Of a stretch of 64,000 nt of DNA, positions 16,312-24,062 are shown one piece after another. Where the stretch lies: contig NZ_JALDAY010000007.1 in assembly GCF_022698165.1 (NCBI RefSeq), positions 186,001-250,000 on the forward strand, given 5' to 3'. The stretch's first letter is position 1. Each line of letters opens with the position of its first letter. The position numbers and the translations under genes are program-made. The DNA is from Streptomyces cylindrosporus. GTDB taxonomy: Bacteria; Actinomycetota; Actinomycetes; Streptomycetales; Streptomycetaceae. The notes under the pieces were generated by a model. That model made no database searches. It was not told where the DNA came from and was given only the letters and a program-made list of their open reading frames with translations.

Positions 16312-17919
16312 ATGAGGAACCTCAAGTGGCTCACGACCACGGACCACAAGACGATCGGAACGCTGTATCTGGTCACGGCGTTCTCGTTCTTCTGCCTCGG
16401 TGGCGTGATGGCCCTGTTCATGCGTGCCGAACTGGCCCGCCCTGGCCTGCAGATCATGTCGAACGAGCAGTTCAACCAGGCGTTCACGATGCACGGCACG
16501 ATCATGCTGCTGATGTTCGCGACGCCGCTGTTCGCGGGTTTCGCGAACTGGATCATGCCGCTCCAGATCGGCGCGCCGGACGTGGCGTTCCCGCGGCTGA
16601 ACATGCTGGCGTACTGGCTCTACCTGCTCGGCTCCACCATCGCGGTCGGCGGCTTCCTCACCCCGCAGGGTGCGGCCGACTTCGGCTGGTTCGCGTACGC
16701 CCCGCTGTCGGACGCGATCCGCTCGCCGGGCGTCGGCGCCGACATGTGGATCATGGGTCTGGCCTTCTCCGGCTTCGGCACCATCCTCGGTGCGGTCAAC
16801 TTCATCACCACGATCATCTGCATGCGCGCGCCGGGCATGACCATGTTCCGCATGCCGATCTTCGTGTGGAACGTCCTGCTCACGGCGGTGCTCGTCCTGC
16901 TCGCCTTCCCGGTTCTGGCGGCGGCGCTGTTCGCCCTGGAGGCGGACCGCAAGTTCGGGGCGCACGTCTTCGACGCGGCCAACGGCGGAGCGCTGCTGTG
17001 GCAACACCTCTTCTGGTTCTTCGGCCACCCCGAGGTGTACATCATCGCCCTGCCGTTCTTCGGCATCATCAGCGAGGTCGTCCCGGTCTTCTCGCGCAAA
17101 CCGATGTTCGGCTACATGGGCCTGATCGGCGCGACCATCGCGATCGCCGGCCTCTCGGTGACGGTGTGGGCGCACCACATGTACGTCACCGGTGGCGTCC
17201 TGCTCCCCTTCTTCTCCTTCATGACCTTCCTGATCGCGGTGCCGACCGGGGTGAAGTTCTTCAACTGGATCGGCACGATGTGGCGGGGCTCGCTGTCGTT
17301 CGAGACGCCCATGCTGTGGGCCACGGGCTTCCTGGTGACGTTCGTCTTCGGCGGCCTGACCGGTGTGATGCTCGCGTCCCCGCCGGTCGACTTCCACGTC
17401 TCGGACTCGTACTTCGTGGTCGCGCACTTCCACTACGTCGTCTTCGGCACGGTCGTCTTCGCGATGTTCTCCGGATTCCACTTCTGGTGGCCCAAGTTCA
17501 CCGGCAGGATGCTGGACGAACGCCTCGGCAAGATCACTTTCTGGACGCTGTTCGTCGGCTTCCACGGCACGTTCCTGGTCCAGCACTGGCTGGGCGCCCA
17601 GGGCATGCAGCGCCGGATCCCCGACTATCTGGCGGCCGAAGGGTTCACCACGCTCAACACGGTCTCGACGCTCTTCTCGTTCCTGCTGGGATCGTCCCTG
17701 CTCCCCTTCTTCTACAACGTCTGGAAGACGGCCAGGTACGGCGAACGGGTCGAGGCCGACGACCCCTGGGGCTACGGCCGCTCCCTGGAATGGGCGACAT
17801 CCTGCCCACCCCCGCGCCACAACTTCACCACCCTCCCCCGCATCCGCAGCGAGTCCCCGGCCTTCGACCTCCACCACCCCGAACCCGCCTCGGCTGAAAG
17901 GGAGTTGACGTCGCTGTGA
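16312..17919 (+). CDS. ctaD: Cytochrome c oxidase subunit I, stand-alone copy
   Basis: Product of 535 residues, haem-copper oxidase subunit I of the aa3 type with twelve membrane helices. Family landmarks are KWLTTTDHKTIGTLYL at the N terminus, FTMHGTIMLLMF with the low-spin haem His, FFGHPEVYIIALP with the CuB His and crosslinked Tyr, WAHHMY with two CuB His, and FVVAHFHYVVFG with the haem a3 and haem a His. The gene lacks the usual neighbours (ctaC, ctaE, qcr genes), is divergent from an ECF sigma factor, and ends in GTGA overlapping the next gene. The N terminus is shorter than in the main streptomycete CtaD. It looks like a regulated paralogue of subunit I. Confidence 0.94.
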   Translation: MRNLKWLTTTDHKTIGTLYLVTAFSFFCLGGVMALFMRAELARPGLQIMSNEQFNQAFTMHGTIMLLMFATPLFAGFANWIMPLQIGAPDVAFPRLNMLAYWLYLLGSTIAVGGFLTPQGAADFGWFAYAPLSDAIRSPGVGADMWIMGLAFSGFGTILGAVNFITTIICMRAPGMTMFRMPIFVWNVLLTAVLVLLAFPVLAAALFALEADRKFGAHVFDAANGGALLWQHLFWFFGHPEVYIIALPFFGIISEVVPVFSRKPMFGYMGLIGATIAIAGLSVTVWAHHMYVTGGVLLPFFSFMTFLIAVPTGVKFFNWIGTMWRGSLSFETPMLWATGFLVTFVFGGLTGVMLASPPVDFHVSDSYFVVAHFHYVVFGTVVFAMFSGFHFWWPKFTGRMLDERLGKITFWTLFVGFHGTFLVQHWLGAQGMQRRIPDYLAAEGFTTLNTVSTLFSFLLGSSLLPFFYNVWKTARYGERVEADDPWGYGRSLEWATSCPPPRHNFTTLPRIRSESPAFDLHHPEPASAERELTSL

Positions 17920-18266
17920 CCGCCATGGACGAACACCCCGTCGACACGGAGGCCTTCCTCAACGACATCGAGGGCCATCTGCTCCTCGCCTCGGCCCGCG
18001 ACGAGAGCCGGGCGGCCGCCCACCGTTTCACCGCCCCGCTCGACTGGCTCACGGAGGGTCAGCGGGCCGAGGTGGAGCGCCGTTTCCAGGCGGAGTACCT
18101 CGCACTCGCCCGCGCCTCCTGGGAGCACACCGCCACGCGGGGCCGGGAACTGCGCGCCGAGTACGAGGCGACGTACCGAAGACTCCGTGAGCGGACGCTG
18201 GCGCTCGGCCTGCTGGGACTGGCCATTTGCGTGGCCGTGGGAGTGGTGGTCCTGCCGCTGCGGTAG
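17916..18266 (+). CDS. C-tail-anchored small protein co-translated with ctaD
   Basis: Product of 116 residues starting at GTG 17916, which overlaps the ctaD stop as GTGA. AAAGGGAG lies upstream inside ctaD. The protein is acidic and helical up to about residue 95 (TEAFLNDIEGHLLLASARDESRAAAHRFTAPLDWLTEGQRAEVERRFQAEYLALARASWEHT) and then has one membrane helix at the C terminus (LALGLLGLAICVAVGVVVLPLR). It contains no cysteine. No family was recognised. The operon position suggests it stabilises or assembles this second oxidase subunit; that is inference. Confidence 0.78.
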   Translation: MTAMDEHPVDTEAFLNDIEGHLLLASARDESRAAAHRFTAPLDWLTEGQRAEVERRFQAEYLALARASWEHTATRGRELRAEYEATYRRLRERTLALGLLGLAICVAVGVVVLPLR

Positions 18267-18281
18267 CACGCACCTCGCGGT

Positions 18282-18314
18282 GTTCGGCCCGCCCGGGACC
18301 CGGGCGGGCCGAAC
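18282..18314. terminator. Strong bidirectional terminator hairpin
   Basis: Fourteen-base-pair perfect inverted repeat (GTTCGGCCCGCCCG / CGGGCGGGCCGAAC) with a 5-nt loop between the ctaD operon and the convergent alpha-galactosidase gene. Confidence 0.85.
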
Positions 18315-18322
18315 CGAGAGTG

Positions 18323-20290
18323 CTAGTTCAGGGTCCACTTCTGGTTGGTCTGGCCGTTGCAGGTCCACAGGTCGAGGAGCGTGCCGTTGGCCGTGCCGTT
18401 GTTGTACGCGTCCAGGCAGAGCCCGGCGTTGACGTTGGTGATCGTGCCGTCGCTGTTGACGTTCCACTTCTGGTTGTTCTGGCCGTTGCAGTCCCAGATC
18501 ACGACCTTGGTGCCGTTGGTCGTGCCCTGGTTGTAGGCGTCCAGGCACTTGTTGCCGTACACCACGAGCTCCTTGCGGGACGTGTACGTCCACGCCTGGT
18601 TCTGGCCGCCGTTGCAGTCCCACAGCTCGGCCTGGGTGCCGTTGGTGATGGTGTTGTTGTAGACGTCCAGGCAGCGGCTCGACTGGCTGCCGACGACCTG
18701 GTTGCCGTTGGCGCCGGCCAGCGGGCGGACCGTGATGTCGGCGAGGGTCGGCGCGCCCGAGAAGGTCAGCGTGTTCGAGGAGCCCTTGGCCAGGCCGACC
18801 ATCACCGAGATCGTGCCCTGCGAGGAGCCGGTCGGCGGGAAGGAGACGGTCGTCGTGCCCTGGCCGTTGACCTTGAGGGTGGCGGTGCGGGCGGCGGACG
18901 TGTTGTTGGTGTAGGCGACGTCGACGACCTTCACACCGGTGTTGCCGGCCACCACGCCGGAGAAGCTCGACGTGCCCGTGTAGGTGCTGCTCGACGCCTC
19001 CGTGCCGCCGGTGACGGAGAGCATCACCGAGCCGCCCGCCGGGACGCTCGTGGTGTAACTCGTGCCGTAGGAGCCGATGTTGGCACGGGCCCACAGGTCA
19101 CGGACGGTCGCGGAGGCGTTCGTCAGGCCCAGGTCCGACCAGCGCACGGTGATGTTCTGCGCGGAGGAGGTGCGGTTGAGCAGGACGACGGCGCGGTTGC
19201 CGCTGCCGGACAGGACCTTGCCGTAGACCTGAAGCCCGGTCGTGTCCTCGGCGACCTTGACGCCCTGCAGTCCACGGGCGTCCTGGTCCACGGCGACGAC
19301 CTCGGGGTTCTTGAGGATGTCGGCGGTCTCCGTCGTCATCGTGGCGAGGTTGTTGCCCGCGAGGAGGGGTGCGCCGGAGATCGCCCACAGGTTCATGTGG
19401 GTGCGGTTCTGGGCGGCGGTGAAGCCGTCCATGCCGACCATCAGCATGTCCGGGTCGTTGTAGTAGCCGGTGTGCTGCGCCAGGGGGTGCAGGGTCTGGT
19501 CGAAGTTGGAGAGCAGATTCGTCATCGACGGCGAGTTGCCGTAGTAGATGATGTCGGTGCTGGTCCGCCACATCGGGGCCTGGCCCGGCGCCCAGTTCCA
19601 GGGGTTCTGCTTGCCCCAGTTGCAGATCGAGAGGGTGAGCGGACGGCCGGTGGCGGCCGTCGCCTTCGCGACCGAGTCGCTGATCGACTGGTACGTCGTC
19701 GCCGCGTCCAGCCCCTCCACGTCACCGCCGCACCAGTCGACCTTCACGAAGTCGAAGCCCCATTCGGAGAACTGGAGCATGTCCTGGTCGTAGTGGCCCT
19801 CGCTGCCGGTGTTGGCGGCGGCGGGGCGGCCGGTCGGGTAGTAGTAGCCGCAGCCGTTCTTGCCGGCGTCGGTGTAGATGCCGGCCTTGAGGCCCTTGCT
19901 GTGGATGTAGTCGGCGATGGCGCTCATGCCGCCCGGCCACTCGGACTCGTCGACGGTGATGTTTCCGTCGCTGTCCCGGGTGCCCTGCCACCAGCCCTCG
20001 TCGATGTTGATGTACTTGTAGCCGGCCGCCGGCAGGCCCGCGGCCACGAACGCGTCGACCTGCTGCTTGATGACGCTGTAGTCGATCTTGGCGGCGAAGC
20101 TGTTCCAGGAGGCCCAGCCCATCGGGGCGGTGGGCACGGCTATCTGACGGCTCGTCGCCGCCTGCGCCGGGCTTGGCGCGGCGAACAGAAGCGCGGCGGC
20201 TGCGGTCAGGGCGAGGACCACAAGGCGTACGGCGGTGGCTCTGAGGTGTCGTACGAGACCTCTGCGGGTGGTGCGCGGCGGGGGGTACAT
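18323..20290 (-). CDS. Secreted GH27 alpha-galactosidase with CBM and ricin-type lectin domain
   Basis: Product of 655 residues. The signal peptide spans about residues 1-45 (cleavage near PAQA-ATS). The GH27 catalytic barrel occupies about residues 50-330: PMGWASWNSF, INIDEGW, GIYTDAG, the nucleophile Asp185 in VKVDWCGGD and the acid/base region GYYNDPDMLMVG. A C-terminal beta domain follows to about residue 425, then a CBM35-like module (TSSFSGVVAGNTGVKVVDVAYTNN.. near residues 440-530), and a ricin-B/CBM13 trefoil to the end with repeated CLD.YN and QxW motifs. It releases terminal alpha-galactose or beta-arabinopyranose from plant polysaccharides outside the cell. A distinctive repeated operator lies upstream at 20347. 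Confidence 0.93.
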   Translation of the reverse strand: MYPPPRTTRRGLVRHLRATAVRLVVLALTAAAALLFAAPSPAQAATSRQIAVPTAPMGWASWNSFAAKIDYSVIKQQVDAFVAAGLPAAGYKYINIDEGWWQGTRDSDGNITVDESEWPGGMSAIADYIHSKGLKAGIYTDAGKNGCGYYYPTGRPAAANTGSEGHYDQDMLQFSEWGFDFVKVDWCGGDVEGLDAATTYQSISDSVAKATAATGRPLTLSICNWGKQNPWNWAPGQAPMWRTSTDIIYYGNSPSMTNLLSNFDQTLHPLAQHTGYYNDPDMLMVGMDGFTAAQNRTHMNLWAISGAPLLAGNNLATMTTETADILKNPEVVAVDQDARGLQGVKVAEDTTGLQVYGKVLSGSGNRAVVLLNRTSSAQNITVRWSDLGLTNASATVRDLWARANIGSYGTSYTTSVPAGGSVMLSVTGGTEASSSTYTGTSSFSGVVAGNTGVKVVDVAYTNNTSAARTATLKVNGQGTTTVSFPPTGSSQGTISVMVGLAKGSSNTLTFSGAPTLADITVRPLAGANGNQVVGSQSSRCLDVYNNTITNGTQAELWDCNGGQNQAWTYTSRKELVVYGNKCLDAYNQGTTNGTKVVIWDCNGQNNQKWNVNSDGTITNVNAGLCLDAYNNGTANGTLLDLWTCNGQTNQKWTLN

Positions 20291-20346
20291 GCGGCTCCTT
20301 CGGGCGGGGGAACTCCCGGACGGACAAAGGCGGCTGGCGAATTATT

Positions 20347-20384
20347 CGATATACCGAACAAGGATCGGTGAACCGAACATATCG
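20347..20384. promoter_or_regulatory. Composite operator upstream of the GH27 gene
   Basis: A 38-bp element bounded by CGATAT and ATATCG, which are exact reverse complements, with ACCGAAC repeated directly at 20353-20359 and 20372-20378 (19 bp apart). It lies in an AT-rich patch 57 bp upstream of the alpha-galactosidase ATG. It looks like a binding site for a sugar-responsive regulator encoded elsewhere. Confidence 0.6.
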
Positions 20385-20501
20385 CGGGCCGAAAGTAGAG
20401 CCATCGGGAGAGGGAAGTCAACGGATGTGACAGGGGTGAAGTGGCCTTCGTGGACGGGTCGTTCTCGTCGCGCGGCGCTTTCCGGCGCCATACTGGCCGT
20501 C

Positions 20502-21746
20502 GTGCGCGTAGCGATCATGACGGCGGGCTCGCGGGGCGACGTGGCCCCGTACACCGGACTGGGCCACCGGCTCTCCCGTGCCGGGCACGAGGTCACCCTG
20601 GTGACGCATGCCCGGTTCGAACCCCTGGTCGCCGGGTCGGGGGTGCGCTTCCACCCGCTGCCGGTGGACCCGCGGGCCGAGCTGGAGTCCTCGCGCGGGC
20701 GCGGACTGCATCGCAGCGGGACCGGCGTGGGCAAGCTGGTGCGGGTGGTCGCGATGGCGCGGGCCCTGGCGGGACGCATGACGGACGACCTGCTGGCGGC
20801 CGCCCGCAGGAGCGACATGCTGCTGCTGTCCGGTTCGGTGGGTCCACTGGGCCACACCATCGCCGAGGGCCTGTCGCTGCCCTGTCTGGACGTGCCGCTC
20901 CAACCCTTGGCTCCCACAAGGGAGTTCGGCCCGCCGATGCTCGGCGTCCACTCGCTGGGAGCCGCGGGCAACCGGGTCGCCGGGCACGGCGTGGGCCTGG
21001 CGGTGGAGCTGGTCTTCGCCGGCGCCCTGCCCGAGCTACGGGAACGTCTCGGGCTGCCCCGCGTACGGACCACGGCGGCCTGGCGGACCCGGGAACGGCG
21101 GCGGCGACCGGTCCTGCACGGCTTCAGCCCCCTCGTGGTCCCCCGCCCGTCCGACTGGCGGCCGGGCCTGACGGTGACGGGCTACTGGTGGCCGTACGAC
21201 GGCGAGGCCCACCTCCCGCCGCGGCTACGGGACTTCCTCGACGCGGGCCCGCCTCCGGTGTACGTCGGCCTGGGCAGCGCGACCGTGCCGGACCCGGCGC
21301 GACTGAGCGCGGCCGTCGTACGCGCCCTGCGCCGGGCCGGGCTGCGGGGTGTGATCCAGCGCGGCTGGGCCGACCTGGAGGCCTCCGGCGACGACATGCT
21401 CACCATCGACGAGGTCCCGCACTCGGCGCTGTTCCCGCGCATGGCCGCGGTGGTCCACCACGCGGGCGCCGGCACGACGGCGGCGGGACTGCGGGCAGGG
21501 GTGCCGGCCGTGCCGGTGCCGATCCAGTTCGACGAGGGCTTCTGGGCGGGCCGCCTGGTGAGTCTCGGCGTGGCCCCACGCGCCCTGCCACTGCGCCGCC
21601 TGACGGCCGACGCCCTGGGCGCCGCGCTGATGCGGGCGACCCGCGATCCGGCGTTCGCGCGACGCGCGGCCGAGCTGGGGACGCGGGTTCGGGCGGAGGA
21701 CGGGGCGGGACCGGTGCTGGAGGCGGTGCGACGGGCGGGGACGTGA
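20502..21746 (+). CDS. UDP-glycosyltransferase (GT1/MGT type)
   Basis: Product of 414 residues with the GT-B fold of antibiotic and lipid glycosyltransferases. The N-terminal Rossmann half opens RVAIMTAGSRGDVAPYTGLGHRLSRAGHEVTLVTH. The nucleotide-sugar site in the C-terminal half is HHAGAGTTAAGLRAGVPAVPVPIQFDEGFWAGRLVSLGVAP, the family donor motif with FDEGFW replacing the usual DQPFW-like segment. It transfers a hexose from a nucleotide sugar to a lipid or small molecule; the acceptor is unknown. GTG 20502 begins right at the first beta strand but has only a weak ribosome site. It is divergent from the GH27 gene and convergent with the TetR gene. Confidence 0.88.
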   Translation: MRVAIMTAGSRGDVAPYTGLGHRLSRAGHEVTLVTHARFEPLVAGSGVRFHPLPVDPRAELESSRGRGLHRSGTGVGKLVRVVAMARALAGRMTDDLLAAARRSDMLLLSGSVGPLGHTIAEGLSLPCLDVPLQPLAPTREFGPPMLGVHSLGAAGNRVAGHGVGLAVELVFAGALPELRERLGLPRVRTTAAWRTRERRRRPVLHGFSPLVVPRPSDWRPGLTVTGYWWPYDGEAHLPPRLRDFLDAGPPPVYVGLGSATVPDPARLSAAVVRALRRAGLRGVIQRGWADLEASGDDMLTIDEVPHSALFPRMAAVVHHAGAGTTAAGLRAGVPAVPVPIQFDEGFWAGRLVSLGVAPRALPLRRLTADALGAALMRATRDPAFARRAAELGTRVRAEDGAGPVLEAVRRAGT

Positions 21747-21778
21747 AGCCCGTTCAAGGCGCGGCTCCCCGCACACCT

Positions 21779-22462
21779 TCAGGGCGCCGCCGACGGCAGC
21801 GCGCTCCGTCCCGGCTCCCACCCCGCCGGCCGCAGAATCCCCAGCAACTGCCGGACCAGTTCGTCCACCACCTCGTCCAGCGTCGCCTCCACCCACCCCG
21901 CGCTCCAGTCGTGGAGCAGGCCGTTGACGCTGCCGATGAAGGCCGTCGCCGCGATGCGGTAGTCGCGGCGGGCCGCCTCGCCGCGGGCCGCGGCCGCCTC
22001 GGCCTCCGCGCAGATGAGGTCGACCCAGCGGGCCCGGCGGGCCAGGCGCTGTTCCTCCAGGCGGGGGCTGACGCCGATGATCTCGACGAAGGTGATGCGG
22101 ATGCGGCGCGGGTCGCCCGTGACGTTCGCCGCGTACGCGCGGAAGATCGCCGTCACCCGTTCGGCGAGCGGGCGGCCCTCCGCCTCGGCGAACGCGGTCA
22201 GCACCGCCTCCTCGGCCCAGTCGTTGACCTGGAGGTGCAGCGCGGCGAGCACGTCCTCAAGCGTGCGGAACTCCTCGTAGAACTGACGGGTCGACAACCC
22301 CGCCGCCTCGCTGAGCGCGGCGACCGTGGTGGCCCGGTAGCCGGGGTCGGCGCCGAACAGCTCCAGCGCGGCGGCCAGGAACCTGCTGCGCCGCTCGGCC
22401 TGCCGCTGAGCGGCGGACTTGCCTCCGTACCGCCCCGTCGGCGCCTTGAGCCTCCCCGTCAC
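21779..22462 (-). CDS. TetR family transcriptional regulator
   Basis: Product of 227 residues. The N-terminal helix-turn-helix is RRSRFLAAALELFGADPGYRATTVAALSEAAGLSTRQFYEEFRTLEDVLAALH, with STRQFYEEF as recognition helix. The C-terminal ligand and dimer domain is helical (RVTAIFRAYAANVTGDPRRIRITFVEIIG). The GTG start has AAGGAGG upstream. It is divergent from the beta-propeller gene, and the 215-bp gap contains a TTACT-type palindrome resembling TetR sites plus a long inverted repeat, so it probably represses itself and the neighbour. Confidence 0.92.
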   Translation of the reverse strand: MTGRLKAPTGRYGGKSAAQRQAERRSRFLAAALELFGADPGYRATTVAALSEAAGLSTRQFYEEFRTLEDVLAALHLQVNDWAEEAVLTAFAEAEGRPLAERVTAIFRAYAANVTGDPRRIRITFVEIIGVSPRLEEQRLARRARWVDLICAEAEAAAARGEAARRDYRIAATAFIGSVNGLLHDWSAGWVEATLDEVVDELVRQLLGILRPAGWEPGRSALPSAAP

Positions 22463-22531
22463 GGACCCTCCTTTGTCGCCCGATCCCCAATTTTGTCGTG
22501 TACGCAGTCTTGTGGAGAAGGACGCCTCTTC

Positions 22532-22550
22532 CTTACTTTCCAGTAAGTAA
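22532..22550. promoter_or_regulatory. Candidate TetR operator
   Basis: The palindrome CTTACT-TTCC-AGTAAG (22532-22547), extended by an overlapping TTACTT/AAGTAA pairing to 22550, lies in the divergent TetR/beta-propeller region. TTACT..AGTAA half-sites are common for TetR-family regulators. Confidence 0.6.
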
Positions 22551-22580
22551 GAATCTGAAGGAGCCTCTTTTCAGATTCTT
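22549..22580. promoter_or_regulatory. Perfect 11-bp inverted repeat next to the TetR site
   Basis: AAGAATCTGAA (22549-22559) and TTCAGATTCTT (22570-22580) with a 10-nt spacer, directly abutting the TetR-type palindrome. It may be a second operator or a leader hairpin for the beta-propeller transcript, about 100 bp before its ATG. Confidence 0.6.
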
Positions 22581-22677
22581 GCCCAGCCCTTCACGCCGGC
22601 CTTCACACCAGCCCTTCACGCCGAGCGCCTGCTTGGCATGCCCCCGTCACCCGCCGCACCCAGAGGAGAGAGCAGCC

Positions 22678-23931
22678 ATGCCTGCCTTCAGAACCAGGCA
22701 CCTTTGCTCCGTAGCCGCCGCCCTCGTCCTGACCATCGCCGCGCCCGCGACCGCCGCCACCGCCGCCGACTCCTCCGCCGCCGACCTGCGCGAGGTGCTG
22801 TTCGTCGGCAACAACTGGGACGGCACCGCGGACGTCATCAAGTCGTCCGGCGACTTCGCCAAGGTCGGCCGGCTCAACGTCATCCCGGACAAGGACCAGC
22901 GGATGGCGGAGATCAACGCCGACCCGATCAAGTGGATCTACTTCATGGCGATCCGCAACGGCGTCGGCGAGGGCCACGACCAGTTCGTCGACGACATGTA
23001 CTCCACGCCGGACGGCAAGTCGGTGGTCGTCTCCCGGCCGAGCTTCGCCGACGTCGTGTCGATCGACCTCGCCACCGGCGCCATCAACTGGCGCTTCCCG
23101 GTGTCGGGTTACCGCTCCGACCACATGGCGGTCTCCCCCGACGGCACCCGCGTCGCGGTCTCCGCCTCGACCGCGAACACCGTGCACGTGCTGGACATCA
23201 ACACCGGAAAGCAGCTCGGCTCGTTCGCGACGGGCGACAAGCCGCACGAGAACATCTTCACCAAGGACGGCAAGTACATCTGGAACATGGCGATCGGGGA
23301 CGTCAACACCTCCCTCGACGACCCGGCCTGGGACTGGACCAAGGGCGACCGGCACATCACCGTCGTGGACGCGACGACGTACAAGCAAGTGAAGATCATC
23401 GACATGCGGGACCGGCTCGACGCCTTCGGGCTCAAGGACTTCTCCGACGCCGTCCGCCCAGCCGTCTTCTCGCCCGACGAGTCGAAGCTCTACTTCCAGG
23501 TGTCCTTCTTCAACGGCTTCCTGGAGTACGACGTCGCCACCGACAAGATCACCCGGATGAAGACGCTGCCGAAGAACCCGGCGACCAGCGAGGACCGCAC
23601 CACCTGGGTCAACGACTCGCGCCACCACGGCATTTCGATGAACCCGGCCGGCACCAAGCTCTGTGTCGCCGGGACGATGGACGACTACGCGACCGTCGTC
23701 GACCGCTCCACGCTCCAGGAGGGTCCCCTGGTCACCGCCTCCAAGCCCTACTGGGCCACAGTCAGCGGCGACGGCAAGGACTGCATCATCTCCGAGAGCG
23801 GCGCCGACCAGGTCACGGCCATCGACTTCGCGACGGGCCAGAAGGTCACGTCCGTGCCGGTCGGCGACCATCCGCAGCGGGTGCGGCTGGGGCATGTGCA
23901 GGCGGACTGGACGGGGCCGGCCACCGGCTGA
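22678..23931 (+). CDS. Secreted YVTN-type beta-propeller protein
   Basis: Product of 417 residues with a Sec signal peptide (residues 1-30, APATAATA). The rest consists of beta-propeller blades with recurring (S)PDGxxVxVS and VxVLDxxTGK-like units (YSTPDGKSVVVSRP, VSPDGTRVAVSASTANTVHVLDINTGKQLGS, KPYWATVSGDGKDCIISESGADQVTAIDFATGQKV). Many His and Trp residues and an HHGISMNPAGTKLCVAG strand resemble quinohaemoprotein-like propellers, but no redox cofactor site can be assigned. GAGGAGAG precedes the ATG. It is probably controlled by the divergent TetR protein. The MFS gene follows 131 bp downstream. Confidence 0.83.
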   Translation: MPAFRTRHLCSVAAALVLTIAAPATAATAADSSAADLREVLFVGNNWDGTADVIKSSGDFAKVGRLNVIPDKDQRMAEINADPIKWIYFMAIRNGVGEGHDQFVDDMYSTPDGKSVVVSRPSFADVVSIDLATGAINWRFPVSGYRSDHMAVSPDGTRVAVSASTANTVHVLDINTGKQLGSFATGDKPHENIFTKDGKYIWNMAIGDVNTSLDDPAWDWTKGDRHITVVDATTYKQVKIIDMRDRLDAFGLKDFSDAVRPAVFSPDESKLYFQVSFFNGFLEYDVATDKITRMKTLPKNPATSEDRTTWVNDSRHHGISMNPAGTKLCVAGTMDDYATVVDRSTLQEGPLVTASKPYWATVSGDGKDCIISESGADQVTAIDFATGQKVTSVPVGDHPQRVRLGHVQADWTGPATG

Positions 23932-24062
23932 GCCGCCACCGCACGCTCCGAGATGCGGGCGCACCGGTCACCGCCGATCATGGGATCGATTGTCGGGGGA
24001 TCGGATGCGCCCGCGCCGCCGTCGGCCACGGGTGCCCGCACGGCGTAGCTGGGAGCGTGCCC

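Noticed and set aside
15658..17877. 739-codon minus-strand frame running antisense through ctaD into the sigma factor gene
   Set aside because: Only its last 182 codons match a family (sigma factor). The rest is a low-complexity Glu/Arg/His-rich shadow of ctaD produced by GC bias.
18323..20371. Plus-strand frame of 714 codons antisense to the GH27 gene
   Set aside because: No recognisable domain; the minus strand has signal peptide, catalytic and lectin motifs.
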